Of a DNA stretch of 41,710 nucleotides, positions 27,048-35,619 are shown in pieces. Each line of letters starts with the position of its first letter. The stretch's first letter is position 1. The stretch covers positions 1 to 41,710 of the forward strand of contig JAGXRF010000116.1 in NCBI GenBank assembly GCA_018335925.1, given 5' to 3'. The translations under genes and the position numbers were made by a program. The DNA is from Flavobacteriales bacterium (GTDB lineage Bacteria > Bacteroidota > Bacteroidia > Flavobacteriales > Flavobacteriaceae). The notes beneath the pieces were generated by a model. It worked only from the letters and a program-made list of their open reading frames with translations. It made no database searches and was not told the origin of the DNA.

Positions 27048-27282
27048 TCAATCTCTTTTTGAACTCAGCTAACATTTCTTCTTTGGTTTGTTTTGGTGCA
27101 AAACCACTTTTTAAACCTCTATCAATTTTCATTTGCACATACTCATGATATGCATCGCGTTCACGAGCTTGTTTAATCAAATAATTTACCGCTTCACTTT
27201 TGCTCGTAAATTCTTCCTTAGCTACTTGTTCTTTTAACCATTCATCATTCTGATTGGCTAATGTGATGCTTTGTCGTGCCAT
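27037..27282 (-). CDS. parD: ParD-like antitoxin (ribbon-helix-helix)
   Basis: Antitoxin of 81 aa. The N-terminal part MARQSITLANQNDEWLKEQV and the helix FTSKSEAVNYLIKQARERD form a ribbon-helix-helix DNA-binding fold. The charged C-terminal tail (FAPKQTKEEMLAEFKKRL) would wrap and neutralise the toxin. It precedes parE and overlaps it by 11 bases. Its start lies 45 bases after the cas9 stop. A palindrome over its predicted promoter is a likely site for autorepression by ParD. Confidence 0.88.
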   Translation of the reverse strand: MARQSITLANQNDEWLKEQVAKEEFTSKSEAVNYLIKQARERDAYHEYVQMKIDRGLKSGFAPKQTKEEMLAEFKKRLNDL

Positions 27283-27297
27283 CCTATTTTCATTAAG

Positions 27298-27333
27298 TGG
27301 TGTAAATATACACCAAATGAAATTATTTTACAA
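27298..27333 (-). promoter_or_regulatory. parDE promoter and operator, overlapping the end of cas9
   Basis: On the minus strand TTG (27333-27331) is followed after 20 bases by TATATTTA (27310-27303), 7 of 8 to the -7 consensus. The -7 element lies inside the palindrome TGGTGTATATTTACACCA (27298-27315), whose arms TGGTGTA/TACACCA are perfect. Bound ParD-ParE would block the -7 element. The -33 TTG abuts the cas9 stop codon. Confidence 0.6.
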
Positions 27334-30300
27334 CTTTTGGATTTTTCCTGAAACGGATATTTTTACTTTGATTGGATTATGATTTCTCCAACCAGTTTTC
27401 CCATCTCCAAAACTTTGAATTCTTTTAAACACAGTTGAATTAGTATCTTTATTTTGAGTAGCATCTGGACTTAATCTAAATTCATAAAACATTTGAGAAA
27501 GTGTTTGAACCTTAAATAAATGATCTTTCAAAACTTCATAATCAGGGTTTTCCCAATTAATTTCCTCTTCATTTAAACCTAATAAAAACATATCGTTGAT
27601 ATGTAATGTAGTTACTATTTCTTTTCCATCAATTGGCAATTGATAAGCTGGTTGACCAGTACGTTTTCTTTCTACTACTGTCCAAAACGTAACTACCTCC
27701 TCTTTTAGATTCCCTTTTTCATCTTTGTAAATTAATACATGGTGGTTATTTCTTGGATTTACCCATTGGTTTACTTTCGCTTTTAGTTTTTCAGCTCCAC
27801 CAATATTTTCTTTCATTCTTACCTTTAAAACAGGAACAGGAGCACCGTTTTTATTTGGTAAAAAGATTTGTGGTTGCTTTACTCCATTTTCATCCACTAC
27901 AAAAAAAGTATTGGCTGGTATATTTCCTTTTACAAATCCGCCTAATTCTAGGATTCTTTTTCTAATTAAAAGTTTAATTGTTTCATCTACTACTTTTTCT
28001 AATTGTTTTTCTGTAGTCAAAGAATCTATCGATTTTCTAACATGAAAAGCTTCTTCACCATTAAACGTTCGTTTCCCATAAACGGTTTCTTTATGCAATT
28101 GTCCACGAGCAGCAACTCCAAGATTTACATGTGTTTTTCCGTTTTTTTCAGATTTGTGGGTTCTTACGGTAATATCGTTTGATACTTTTTTGTGCGAAAC
28201 TAGTATTCTATCTACAGCTTTTTCAGCATCATAATGAAATGTTTGCCAAGGTAATGGAAAGTTCTTTAATTCTGAATTTCTGTTATAACGATTCCATTTT
28301 GATAATTCTTGAACATAAGAAACTTTAGTACAAGCCATTACTAAGGCATCAATGGCATGATGACGGTGGTCTTCTCTTGTTTTTTCATTTTCATCATTTA
28401 AAATGTTATTCATTCCCCATTTTTGACGTAAGTTGGAAGTAGCTTGCCCAGGAGAAACCATTACATTTTTACAAATTCTCGATAAATAGTTTTTTGCCTC
28501 TTTACTTATATATCTTGTATCATTTAATTGACGAGATGAAAAATCATCATCAAATTTTTGTTGAACAAAACGTTTGAATTTTTGATACGCATTTGGATAT
28601 TCTTTGGTATCAGAAAACAATTTTAATGCACGTTCTTTGATAGCTGACCAATTGGCTTCGTCATTCCCATAAAATTCATAAGGTGTTTTGTCTCCTTTTT
28701 TACGGTTTTCGTCTGCATAGCAAAGTGTTTTATTTGAAAAACTATCGTTTAAAGAACGACTCCAAGGATGTATGTGTTCAATTTGAACTTCACCGGAAAA
28801 TAATTGTGTTAAAGATATCGATTTACCTGTATAAGGACATGTTCTCTTACATTCTTCCCAAAGCTTATACAACAAAATATTATCATGAGTAATTCTTTGT
28901 CCTTCTTCTAATAATCTTGCTTTTACTCTATCATTTTCCCTTTCCAATCTTTTTTGTTCTCTACGAATTTTATTTCGTTGTGATTTTGAAATTTTTAAAT
29001 CACGAGCCATTTCCACTTTGATTTCATCTATCTTGCCATGCTCATCAATCAACTCATTAACTAATTTTCGCAATTCAAATAAGGCTGTAATTACAATTGG
29101 ATTTCGAATGGCTTGTATTTCTTTGTCAGCTCCTTTTCCTACGGGTAATTTTTCTAATAATTCAGTTGCTTCAATAGTAGCAGAATGATGGTATAATTTA
29201 CGCAATTGATTATCCGAAATATTATAGTCATTTCTCAGAATATCTTTGATAATATCTATAAATCTACCTTTGGTTTTAGAACGAACAATGCCTTCTACAT
29301 TATCAATTATATAATTTCTTTTATCCTCAGGAAGTTTATCCCAATCAGAACCAAAAACGTTTTTAATTCCTCCAAGCACCACAGCAACATCATAGGTAAA
29401 CCCAAATTTTAAAAAAGGTAAAATATTGTTAATCGCTTTTCTGCTCAAACTGGAATAACCATCTTTTAGATTGAATTTTGCAATAGATTCTGCTTGTTCC
29501 TCAGTAAAATTCCAATTTTTAATGGCATATTCTTTTAGATTCGATTTACTATCAAAAAAATACAATACATGCCAAATATCTTCTTGTTCTTTTTCGGTAA
29601 ATTCAAACCATTTTTTACCAAAATATTTTTTATTGGATAAGTTAGATATTGTGTGAGTTCCTACAATTTTATCATCATCCTTATAATTGAATTTGTATTC
29701 AGCACTTTCTTTTCCAATTACTTTTCTAATTTTTTTGAATTCTGGTTTTTCATTTGCATATAAAAACTCAACCATCTTTTCTTTTTCTTCTTGAGAAATT
29801 TTCTTTCCATTATATTCCACAGTATTCACCCATTGCCAAACTCTAAATTGTTCAAATGGAATGGCACTAATTGGACATTTGTTTTTAGTTGGTTCAAAAG
29901 AACAGTTTCCAACCAAATGCTTTTGCGAACGCAATGGTCTTTGATGAAATAAAATTCCGTCTTCTTTGTAGCCATCAAGTTTTCTGCCTCCAAACTTTGT
30001 TTTCAATTCTTCATTAAGAACGGTATGGTATTGAGATTGCTTGTTCCAAATCAACTCAAATTCATCCACATACATTTTTCGGGTAGTATATCGATTTCTA
30101 ATTCGCTCCAAACCATTTTGAAAAGGCTGATTTTCCTTAGGATAAATCTCAAACAAATAAGCACCTAACGTTTTGTCTTGCATGCTTTGTTGGGTTTCCG
30201 TAATTCCAATTTTACCTTCTTTAGGATTTCCTTTAAAAATAGTACCATCATCACTTGCACCTTTTCTGCTGTTACTTAAAAATCCACGTCTTTGAATTAA

Positions 30301-30708
30301 GTGGTAAAAAATCCTACCTATTTCTTCTAAAGTTAATTTTTCATTCAAAGCTTTTTGACGCAATTCGTATGGATTTAAAGCAAACCAATTGGCTAATTTT
30401 TCCGAAGGAAATTCTTTGGTTTTCTTCCAATCTTCAAAATCTTTTGCAAACATCGGACACATTTGATTATCGGAAAGTGCTTTTAGTAAAATCTTCTTTC
30501 TCAGTTTTCTTCTGAAAAACTGCCTACGTACTCCTCTTGCTCCGGTTCTACTTGCATTTTTGGAAATTTCTCCATCTCCATCTCCTAAATTTTCAACACC
30601 CATTGGAAAAATTCTACTACCTAATCCTACAATTTTATTTTGAACATCATCAATCAATGCCCACCCAATACTATTGGTACCTAAATCTAAACCTAAAATA
30701 CGTGCCAT
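27328..30708 (-). CDS. cas9: Cas9 RNA-guided endonuclease (type II-C)
   Basis: Effector nuclease of 1126 aa, a compact size usual for II-C. RuvC-I has D8 (ILGLDLGTNSIGWAL). An Arg-rich bridge helix spans about 52-78 (GARGVRRQFFRRKLRKK). RuvC-II has E566 (EIKVEMARDLK). HNH has H645 (QIEHIHPWSRSLNDSFSNK) with a zinc-like CPYTGK before it. RuvC-III has H784 and D787 (HHAIDALVMACT). The C-terminal 300 residues form the wedge and PAM-interacting region. All nuclease residues are intact. The ATG at 30708 is chosen: an upstream TTG at 30765 lies before the predicted promoter and adds only 19 AT-coded residues. The gene is divergent from the tracrRNA, and parDE lies 45 bases downstream. Confidence 0.97.
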   Translation of the reverse strand: MARILGLDLGTNSIGWALIDDVQNKIVGLGSRIFPMGVENLGDGDGEISKNASRTGARGVRRQFFRRKLRKKILLKALSDNQMCPMFAKDFEDWKKTKEFPSEKLANWFALNPYELRQKALNEKLTLEEIGRIFYHLIQRRGFLSNSRKGASDDGTIFKGNPKEGKIGITETQQSMQDKTLGAYLFEIYPKENQPFQNGLERIRNRYTTRKMYVDEFELIWNKQSQYHTVLNEELKTKFGGRKLDGYKEDGILFHQRPLRSQKHLVGNCSFEPTKNKCPISAIPFEQFRVWQWVNTVEYNGKKISQEEKEKMVEFLYANEKPEFKKIRKVIGKESAEYKFNYKDDDKIVGTHTISNLSNKKYFGKKWFEFTEKEQEDIWHVLYFFDSKSNLKEYAIKNWNFTEEQAESIAKFNLKDGYSSLSRKAINNILPFLKFGFTYDVAVVLGGIKNVFGSDWDKLPEDKRNYIIDNVEGIVRSKTKGRFIDIIKDILRNDYNISDNQLRKLYHHSATIEATELLEKLPVGKGADKEIQAIRNPIVITALFELRKLVNELIDEHGKIDEIKVEMARDLKISKSQRNKIRREQKRLERENDRVKARLLEEGQRITHDNILLYKLWEECKRTCPYTGKSISLTQLFSGEVQIEHIHPWSRSLNDSFSNKTLCYADENRKKGDKTPYEFYGNDEANWSAIKERALKLFSDTKEYPNAYQKFKRFVQQKFDDDFSSRQLNDTRYISKEAKNYLSRICKNVMVSPGQATSNLRQKWGMNNILNDENEKTREDHRHHAIDALVMACTKVSYVQELSKWNRYNRNSELKNFPLPWQTFHYDAEKAVDRILVSHKKVSNDITVRTHKSEKNGKTHVNLGVAARGQLHKETVYGKRTFNGEEAFHVRKSIDSLTTEKQLEKVVDETIKLLIRKRILELGGFVKGNIPANTFFVVDENGVKQPQIFLPNKNGAPVPVLKVRMKENIGGAEKLKAKVNQWVNPRNNHHVLIYKDEKGNLKEEVVTFWTVVERKRTGQPAYQLPIDGKEIVTTLHINDMFLLGLNEEEINWENPDYEVLKDHLFKVQTLSQMFYEFRLSPDATQNKDTNSTVFKRIQSFGDGKTGWRNHNPIKVKISVSGKIQKL

Positions 30709-30732
30709 ATTTTTGTAATTAAAATCAAAACT

Positions 30733-30765
30733 TAAATATAACAATATTTTTAGGAAATTTTGCAA
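30733..30765 (-). promoter_or_regulatory. predicted cas9 promoter
   Basis: Minus-strand TTG at 30765-30763, a 22-base spacer, and TATATTTA at 30740-30733 (7 of 8 to TAnnTTTG). Transcription would begin near 30726, about 17 bases before the cas9 ATG. The TTG is one half of the palindrome TTGCAA whose other half serves the tracrRNA promoter. Confidence 0.6.
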
Positions 30766-30789
30766 GGATAAAATAATTTTTTATCTTCG
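30760..30789 (+). promoter_or_regulatory. predicted tracrRNA promoter
   Basis: Plus-strand TTG at 30760-30762, a 19-base spacer, and TATCTTCG at 30782-30789 (7 of 8 to TAnnTTTG). This would start RNA near 30796, just before the anti-repeat. It shares TTGCAA (30760-30765) with the divergent cas9 promoter. Confidence 0.65.
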
Positions 30790-30795
30790 TATCAG

Positions 30796-30884
30796 ATTAA
30801 ACTTTCTAATCTTTAATCTTATCACAATAAGGCTATATGCCGTAGGTGAAAACCTTTAGTCCTGCTTCGGTGGGACTTTTTTTT
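30796..30884 (+). ncRNA. tracrRNA
   Basis: Trans-activating CRISPR RNA of about 90 nt. The anti-repeat at 30801-30828 matches the repeat's TCTAATCTTTAATC and pairs with the crRNA repeat over about 16 bp. An internal bulge follows, then about 6 bp formed by CACAAT with GTTGTG. Downstream come a small stem GGC-TATAT-GCC, a stem AGGT-GAAA-ACCT, and a perfect 8-bp terminator stem with a TTCG loop (30858-30877) followed by eight T. A promoter lies just upstream. Ends are predicted from promoter and terminator; the exact 5' end is uncertain by several bases. Confidence 0.92.
30858..30884 (+). terminator. tracrRNA intrinsic terminator
   Basis: AGTCCTGC pairs with GTGGGACT (two wobble pairs) around a TTCG loop, followed by an eight-base T tract. 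In II-C systems this hairpin also serves as the 3' structural stem bound by Cas9. Confidence 0.92.
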
Positions 30885-30909
30885 ACCATCAAAATTCATG
30901 TAAAAAAAA

Positions 30910-30990
30910 CGTCCGCATCTTTTTACAAAAACCTCCGCATCTTTTGATCAAAACCTCCGCATCTTTTGAGTAAAAGATCCGCATCTTTTT
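30910..30990. repeat. four direct repeats with an exact 22-bp period
   Basis: Units begin at 30910, 30932, 30954 and 30976, each with the core TCCGCATCTTTT and an A-rich tail; the last unit is truncated. The stretch from the tracrRNA end to the ABC gene terminator holds no credible coding frame. Function is unknown: candidates are protein-binding iterons or a slippage-prone intergenic repeat. Confidence 0.75.
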
Positions 30991-31037
30991 TTAAACATTA
31001 CAACACATTGTTATTCAATACTTTGCAAAATAAAAAA

Positions 31038-31054
31038 TCCTCCATTTTGGAGGA
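31038..31054 (-). terminator. terminator of the ABC ATPase gene
   Basis: TCCTCC-ATTTT-GGAGGA hairpin, followed on the minus strand by a T-rich run, 22 bases after the stop of the ATPase gene. Confidence 0.75.
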
Positions 31055-31075
31055 CTTAAATGAGTATTTAAAACT

Positions 31076-31765
31076 TTATTTCGTTATCTCATCTTTTTCG
31101 ATGATTCCATCTTTTAATCGAATGATGCGATGGGCAAAACGGGCAATATCCTCTTCGTGGGTTACTAGGATTACGGTATTACCTTGTGCATGAATGTCGT
31201 TAAATAGCTGCATGATTTCTACCGAAGTTTTGCTATCCAAGTTACCTGTAGGCTCATCTGCCAAAATTATCGAAGGGTGGTTTACCAATGCTCTGGCCAC
31301 GGCAACTCTTTGTCGTTGTCCACCTGATAATTGGTTGGGTTTGTGGTCCATTCTGTCTGCCAAACCTACTTGGGTCAGTACCTCAGCAGCACGAGCACTT
31401 CGATCTGATTTGCTTTTTCCGGCATAAATTAATGGCAATGCCACATTGTCTAAAGCAGTGGTACGTGGCATTAAGTTAAACGTTTGAAACACAAAACCAA
31501 TTTCTTTGTTTCTAATTTCTGCCAACTCATTGTCGGTCATCTTACTTACGTCTTTGCCATTTAAAATATAAGAACCCGAAGTTGGGGTATCTAAACATCC
31601 CAATAAATTCATCAATGTCGATTTTCCTGAACCCGAAGGCCCCATCAAAGCCACATACTCTCCTTTGTTAATGGTTAAATCGATTCCTTTTAACACATAT
31701 ACGGTTTCGGAACCTAGGGCAAAATCTCTTTTGATATTTTTGATTTGAATAATCGGTTGGCTCAT
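31076..31765 (-). CDS. ABC transporter ATP-binding protein (MacB/LolD type)
   Basis: ATPase of 229 aa in the MacB/LolD/FtsE-like branch, which powers mechanotransmission or lipoprotein-release transporters. Walker A is [11 protein letters not shown], the Q loop is in [11 protein letters not shown], the signature is [15 protein letters not shown], Walker B is [12 protein letters not shown], and the switch His is in [14 protein letters not shown]. The permease is not adjacent: array-side sequence lies downstream and ndk upstream, so its partner is encoded elsewhere. It ends with its own terminator. Confidence 0.92.
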   Translation of the reverse strand: MSQPIIQIKNIKRDFALGSETVYVLKGIDLTINKGEYVALMGPSGSGKSTLMNLLGCLDTPTSGSYILNGKDVSKMTDNELAEIRNKEIGFVFQTFNLMPRTTALDNVALPLIYAGKSKSDRSARAAEVLTQVGLADRMDHKPNQLSGGQRQRVAVARALVNHPSIILADEPTGNLDSKTSVEIMQLFNDIHAQGNTVILVTHEEDIARFAHRIIRLKDGIIEKDEITK

Positions 31766-31834
31766 GGCAAAATGTTATAGCACATTGGTAGGAATTCCAA
31801 GTAAAATGTTACATGGATAGGTTGTAAAAACAAA

Positions 31835-31858
31835 AAAAGAGGAACCAAGTCCTCTTTT
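31835..31858 (-). terminator. ndk terminator
   Basis: AAAAGAGGA pairs with TCCTCTTTT around a 6-base loop, and seven T follow on the minus strand, 20 bases after the ndk stop. Confidence 0.8.
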
Positions 31859-31879
31859 ATTTGTATGATAAGCAATGTA

Positions 31880-32299
31880 TTAAAACTGCTCTCTTCCTGC
31901 AAAATGGAATGCACCCTCTATAGCTGCATTTTCATCAGAATCAGAACCGTGTACTGCATTTTCTCCTACCGAAGTAGCATACTTTTTACGAATGGTTCCT
32001 TCTGCTGCATCTGCAGGGTTGGTAGCTCCGATTAATTTTCTGAAATCCTCCACAGCATTTTCTTTCTCTAAAATTGCAGCTATAATCGGACCTCTGGTCA
32101 TAAATTCTACCAATTCACCAAAAAACGGACGTTGGTTGTGCACTGCATAAAACTGCTCTGCATCCGATTTGGTTAACTGCGTTAATTTCATAGCTACAAT
32201 GCGAAAACCAGCTTCGGTAATCATATGTAAAATTCCACCGATGTGTCCGTTTTCTACCGCATCTGGCTTAATCATGGTAAATGTTCTGTTGGTTGCCAT
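31880..32299 (-). CDS. ndk: nucleoside diphosphate kinase
   Basis: Cytoplasmic enzyme of 139 aa that moves the gamma phosphate from ATP to other nucleoside diphosphates through a phospho-His. The N-terminus [18 protein letters not shown] and the active-site segment [12 protein letters not shown], with H117, are standard. Length is normal. It is a single-gene unit with its own terminator, and lies about 150 bases from bshC across a repeat-rich gap. Confidence 0.97.
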   Translation of the reverse strand: MATNRTFTMIKPDAVENGHIGGILHMITEAGFRIVAMKLTQLTKSDAEQFYAVHNQRPFFGELVEFMTRGPIIAAILEKENAVEDFRKLIGATNPADAAEGTIRKKYATSVGENAVHGSDSDENAAIEGAFHFAGREQF

Positions 32300-32345
32300 T
32301 TGATAAAGTCATTTTAAAATTCGGGTGCAAAAGTAGTGTTTTTTT

Positions 32346-32440
32346 AGTGAAAAGTAATTAGTGAAAAGTAATTAGTGAAAAGTGACCATCAACTGCAGAC
32401 GCTTTGGTCTGCATCGAGACAAGCTTCGCTTCGTCTCGAC
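32346..32440. repeat. short tandem repeat plus two palindromes (REP-like)
   Basis: A 14-bp unit AGTGAAAAGTAATT is repeated about 2.5 times (32346-32384). Two stem-loops follow: TGCAGAC/GTCTGCA (32394-32413) and TCGAGAC/GTCTCGA (32414-32439). They fill the gap between bshC and ndk and could act as terminator or REP-like elements for bshC. Confidence 0.65.
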
Positions 32441-32450
32441 ATCAACTACC

Positions 32451-34049
32451 TCAATCCAAAACCACTATTTTAAAACTCGGATTCCAAGGATCCAAAGATG
32501 CCATTATTTTTGGCAACCATTCCTTTCCATAGGCCAAGTATAAACCGGAAAAATTTTCTTTTCGCTCTTGTAATTGTCCCCCAGGAAACCATGCTTCATG
32601 CAAAGCGAACAAACGTTGCAAAGCATCGGCTTGTTTCTTTTTTTCTGCTTTCCAAAAACGTTTTTCTAAGTTTTGCAATCCTTTGATTTGTTTTTGCTTT
32701 TGGGCTTTTACTGCTCCTTCAAAGCTTGTATGGCTTTGTTGTATATGATTTTCTAAAAGGGCAAATTGAGCCTCTAACTGCTGCTTTAAATTGCTAAAAT
32801 CTACTGGATTTTGGCTCCATTCTTTTACTTTTTGGTTGGCCAAGACTTCTTTATTTAAAAACAAATCGGATGGTTGTAACTGCATCTTTTGCATTTTTTC
32901 CCACCATTTTTTATCTATTACTACCACTGAATCTCGTAATTGTAATATCGGAAATGGTACTTTCATTTCAATAAAAAGTTGGGTAAGCTGTAACCAATAA
33001 GCCAACTCTCCTCCCCCACCTACATAGCATAAATTGGGCAATACCACTTCTTGATATAGCGGTCGGAGTAACACATTTGGGCTAAACCTTTCCGGATGGT
33101 TTTGTAATTCTTGCAGTAACTCTTGTAAAGTGAATTGTAGAGTTGTACCGACTAATTTAAAATCGTTAGAGTGCTTCTCTATTCGCAATCGTTGGTTTTC
33201 GTGAAAGTAAAACAAATTTACTTCCCTAGGGTTTACTTGAACTTTCCAATTTTGTGCTTCAAAATATTTGGTTTGCTCCTGAACCGTTTTCCAAGTAATA
33301 CTTTCGTTGATTTCTCTTTGCATCCAAGGCACAAACGATTGTTTTAACGCTTGGTCATCTCCATCCACAATTACCAAACCATCTTCTCCAAAAAACTCCA
33401 TCACCAAAGCTCTTGTGGCATCTTTAAGAGTAGCATGTTGTAAATAAGCTTTTTCAAAAAGTGCAATCAACTCTTTGGCTCGGTTGCTTTTTCCGAATAC
33501 TTGGGTTAAAATATCTGCCACTTTCTCCATCCCTTTGGTGGATAAATGACCTACAGCTCCTTGGGTTTTGGCATCCCAAACTATTTTTTGATCTCCTAAA
33601 TAAAAATGATTGATTTCCTCCCAATCATGGTCTTCCGTAGCCATCCAATACACCGGAACAAAATGGTTTTGCGGATACTTTTCTTTTAATTTTTTACATA
33701 AAATAATTGTATCCGCAATCTTGTAAAAAAAATACAATGGTCCAGTAAACAAATTCAATTGATGCCCAGTAGTAATGGTAAAAGTATGCTCGTTTAAAAT
33801 TTTGTTTAATTGACTTTGAAGTGGTGCAGCGATTTCAAAATTTTTATACTGCTTAAGTAAAGCTTGATGCAATAATAAACGCTTTTCTTTGGTAAAAAAG
33901 CTATTTTTTGCTTGTAGGATGGTAGCGTAATCCTCCGGTTGATGTTGGTATGTATAAATGGATGCCATTGCTGGACTCAATTGTAAAAACTCATTGATCA
34001 AAGCTGAAAATTTACCGGAGCCTACATAAGGCACACTACAATCTACCAT
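32451..34049 (-). CDS. bshC: bacillithiol biosynthesis cysteine-adding enzyme
   Basis: Enzyme of 532 aa proposed to add cysteine to glucosaminyl-malate in the last step of bacillithiol synthesis. Diagnostic stretches are TTGHQLNLFTGPLYFFYK and PVYWMATEDHDWEEINH, followed by LLRPLYQEVVLPNLCYVGG, a coiled-coil region at about 400-480, and the C-terminal SLDPWNPSFKIVVLD. Length matches BshC. The ATG at 34049 gives the usual start VPYVGSGKFSALI. It is divergent from the TPR gene. BshA and BshB are not in the window. Confidence 0.93.
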   Translation of the reverse strand: MVDCSVPYVGSGKFSALINEFLQLSPAMASIYTYQHQPEDYATILQAKNSFFTKEKRLLLHQALLKQYKNFEIAAPLQSQLNKILNEHTFTITTGHQLNLFTGPLYFFYKIADTIILCKKLKEKYPQNHFVPVYWMATEDHDWEEINHFYLGDQKIVWDAKTQGAVGHLSTKGMEKVADILTQVFGKSNRAKELIALFEKAYLQHATLKDATRALVMEFFGEDGLVIVDGDDQALKQSFVPWMQREINESITWKTVQEQTKYFEAQNWKVQVNPREVNLFYFHENQRLRIEKHSNDFKLVGTTLQFTLQELLQELQNHPERFSPNVLLRPLYQEVVLPNLCYVGGGGELAYWLQLTQLFIEMKVPFPILQLRDSVVVIDKKWWEKMQKMQLQPSDLFLNKEVLANQKVKEWSQNPVDFSNLKQQLEAQFALLENHIQQSHTSFEGAVKAQKQKQIKGLQNLEKRFWKAEKKKQADALQRLFALHEAWFPGGQLQERKENFSGLYLAYGKEWLPKIMASLDPWNPSFKIVVLD

Positions 34050-34186
34050 GGATTTTTTTGGTAAAAATATCTATTTTTTGTGCACCTACCTATAGTTTAA
34101 CAAGCTGTTAGCAAGCCAAAAGTAATTTGCTTTCTTTTTTTTCGGATATTTGCAAACTTATTTCTCCTATGAAATAACCGCATACC

Positions 34187-34741
34187 ATGAATTCTGTAGA
34201 AAAATATTTGTTTCAGGCCTTAGATAGTTATCCTTTTTCGTTAGAGGAAACCATCGAATCGTTGGATTATGCTTTGTCTTTAGATCCACAAAACACCATG
34301 GCTTTAACCATGTATGGCAGAATTTACAGCGAGCAATTAAAAAACCATGAAGTTGCCAAAACGTACTTTGAACAAGCACTGTCTGTAAACATTCATGCAT
34401 TAGAAGTATATGGCCCCTACCTAGATTGTTTGATTCAAAACGATGATTTTGAAGAAGCAGAAAAATTAATGGGATTTGCCTTGAGCATTAAAGGAATTGA
34501 TGTTAGCGAAATTTTGATCAAAAAGGTTTTGATTTTAGAGCATCAAATGAAGTTAAAAGAAGCCAAAGAAGCCATTAAAGAGGTCATCTTAGCCAATTGC
34601 AACAACTTTTATTTGCCTGTAATTGATGATATGGAAGATCGAATACAAGAAAAATTGAAGATACTTTTCCCTGAAAAATACAAAAAGAAAAAGAAGAAAA
34701 AGGGCAACCAAGGGAACAACAATTCCAAATTGCCTTTTTAA
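34187..34741 (+). CDS. TPR-like hypothetical protein
   Basis: Cytoplasmic protein of 184 aa with no signal peptide. Helical repeats of TPR type are visible: SLEETIESLDYALSLDPQNT, EVAKTYFEQALSVNIHALEV and FEEAEKLMGFALSIKG, with KEAKEAIKEVILANC as a fourth. The C-terminus is a strongly basic tail of nine charged residues (KYKKKKKKKG). It probably mediates protein contacts; no enzymatic role is suggested. It lies 73 bases before the TIGR00266 gene and may be co-transcribed with it. Confidence 0.75.
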   Translation: MNSVEKYLFQALDSYPFSLEETIESLDYALSLDPQNTMALTMYGRIYSEQLKNHEVAKTYFEQALSVNIHALEVYGPYLDCLIQNDDFEEAEKLMGFALSIKGIDVSEILIKKVLILEHQMKLKEAKEAIKEVILANCNNFYLPVIDDMEDRIQEKLKILFPEKYKKKKKKKGNQGNNNSKLPF

Positions 34742-34814
34742 AATCTTTCCGAAATTTTTCTTCTACAAGTAACTTAATCCTTATTTTTCGACTAATCATC
34801 CAAAAATAAAAGAC

Positions 34815-35615
34815 ATGAAAGCACACGAAATTGATTACGAAATTTTTGGTGAAGAAATGCAGTACGTGGAAATTGAATTAGATCCACAAGAAGTTGTAGT
34901 TGCCGAGCCTGGAAGTTTTATGATGATGAATCAAGGCATTCAAATGCAAACTATTTTTGGTGATGGCTCTAAACAATCCGGAGGTATTTTTGACAAATTA
35001 TTATCAGCCGGAAAAAGAGTTTTAACCGGAGAAAGTTTGTTTATGACGGCTTACCAAAACATCGACAGAACCAAACGAAAAGTATCTTTTGCTTCTCCAT
35101 ACCCCGGAAAAATCATCGCATTAGATTTAAAAGAATTGGGTGGCAAGTTTATTTGTGAAAAAAATGCCTTTTTATGTGCTGCCAAAGGGGTTGCTGTTGG
35201 CATAGAGTTTTCCAGAAAATTAGGCAGAGGCTTATTTGGCGGAGAAGGTTTTATCATGCAAAAATTAGAAGGAGACGGCATGGCTTTTGTACATGCGGGT
35301 GGAACTTTGGCTAGAAAAGAATTGCAAGCAGGAGAGGTTTTAAAAGTAGATACCGGATGCATTGTAGGGTTTTCGCAAACCGTAGATTACGACATTGAAT
35401 TTGTTGGAGGAATTAAAAATACTTTTTTTGGGGGTGAAGGTCTGTTTTTTGCCACGCTAAGAGGCCCTGGAATTGTTTACATCCAATCGTTGCCATTTAG
35501 CAGATTGGCAGACAGAGTATTGCAAGCAGCACCGCAAGCTGGTGGTAAAGACCGTGGGGAAGGCAGCTTACTAGGTGGATTGGGTAGAATGTTGGATGGA
35601 GATAATAGGTTTTAA
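34815..35615 (+). CDS. TIGR00266 / AIM24 family protein
   Basis: Protein of 266 aa with the AIM24-like beta-barrel of the TIGR00266 family. Characteristic parts are [18 protein letters not shown] near the start, [11 protein letters not shown], a central FAHAGG-type strand ([18 protein letters not shown]), [20 protein letters not shown], and a C-terminal glycine-rich run including [20 protein letters not shown]. No signal peptide. The family is widespread, but its bacterial function is not established. Its stop lies near a large inverted repeat separating it from hutH. Confidence 0.85.
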   Translation: MKAHEIDYEIFGEEMQYVEIELDPQEVVVAEPGSFMMMNQGIQMQTIFGDGSKQSGGIFDKLLSAGKRVLTGESLFMTAYQNIDRTKRKVSFASPYPGKIIALDLKELGGKFICEKNAFLCAAKGVAVGIEFSRKLGRGLFGGEGFIMQKLEGDGMAFVHAGGTLARKELQAGEVLKVDTGCIVGFSQTVDYDIEFVGGIKNTFFGGEGLFFATLRGPGIVYIQSLPFSRLADRVLQAAPQAGGKDRGEGSLLGGLGRMLDGDNRF

Positions 35616-35619
35616 TTTG

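Noticed and set aside
26769..27282. An RNA-type CreTA guard module at the array edge
   Set aside because: The segment encodes two clear proteins of the ParD and ParE families, so a CreT/CreA RNA pair is not needed to explain it.
30255..30722. Short plus-strand reading frames inside cas9, and similar ones inside lon, hutH and rpsA
   Set aside because: They are opposite-strand shadows of well-supported genes, with no motifs, no start context and no independent spacing.
30709..30765. Cas9 starting at an upstream TTG with 19 extra residues
   Set aside because: The extra residues are AT-driven and not Cas9-like, and the predicted promoter lies within this stretch. MARILGLDLGTNSIGW is the usual RuvC-I start.
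20513..30990. CRISPR locus as a recent mobile island with ends marked by att sites or IS elements
   Set aside because: No integrase, IS, tRNA target or flanking direct repeats were seen at the lon-cas1 or tracrRNA-ABC gene borders. Codon and base use look like the neighbours by eye, though I could not compute them.
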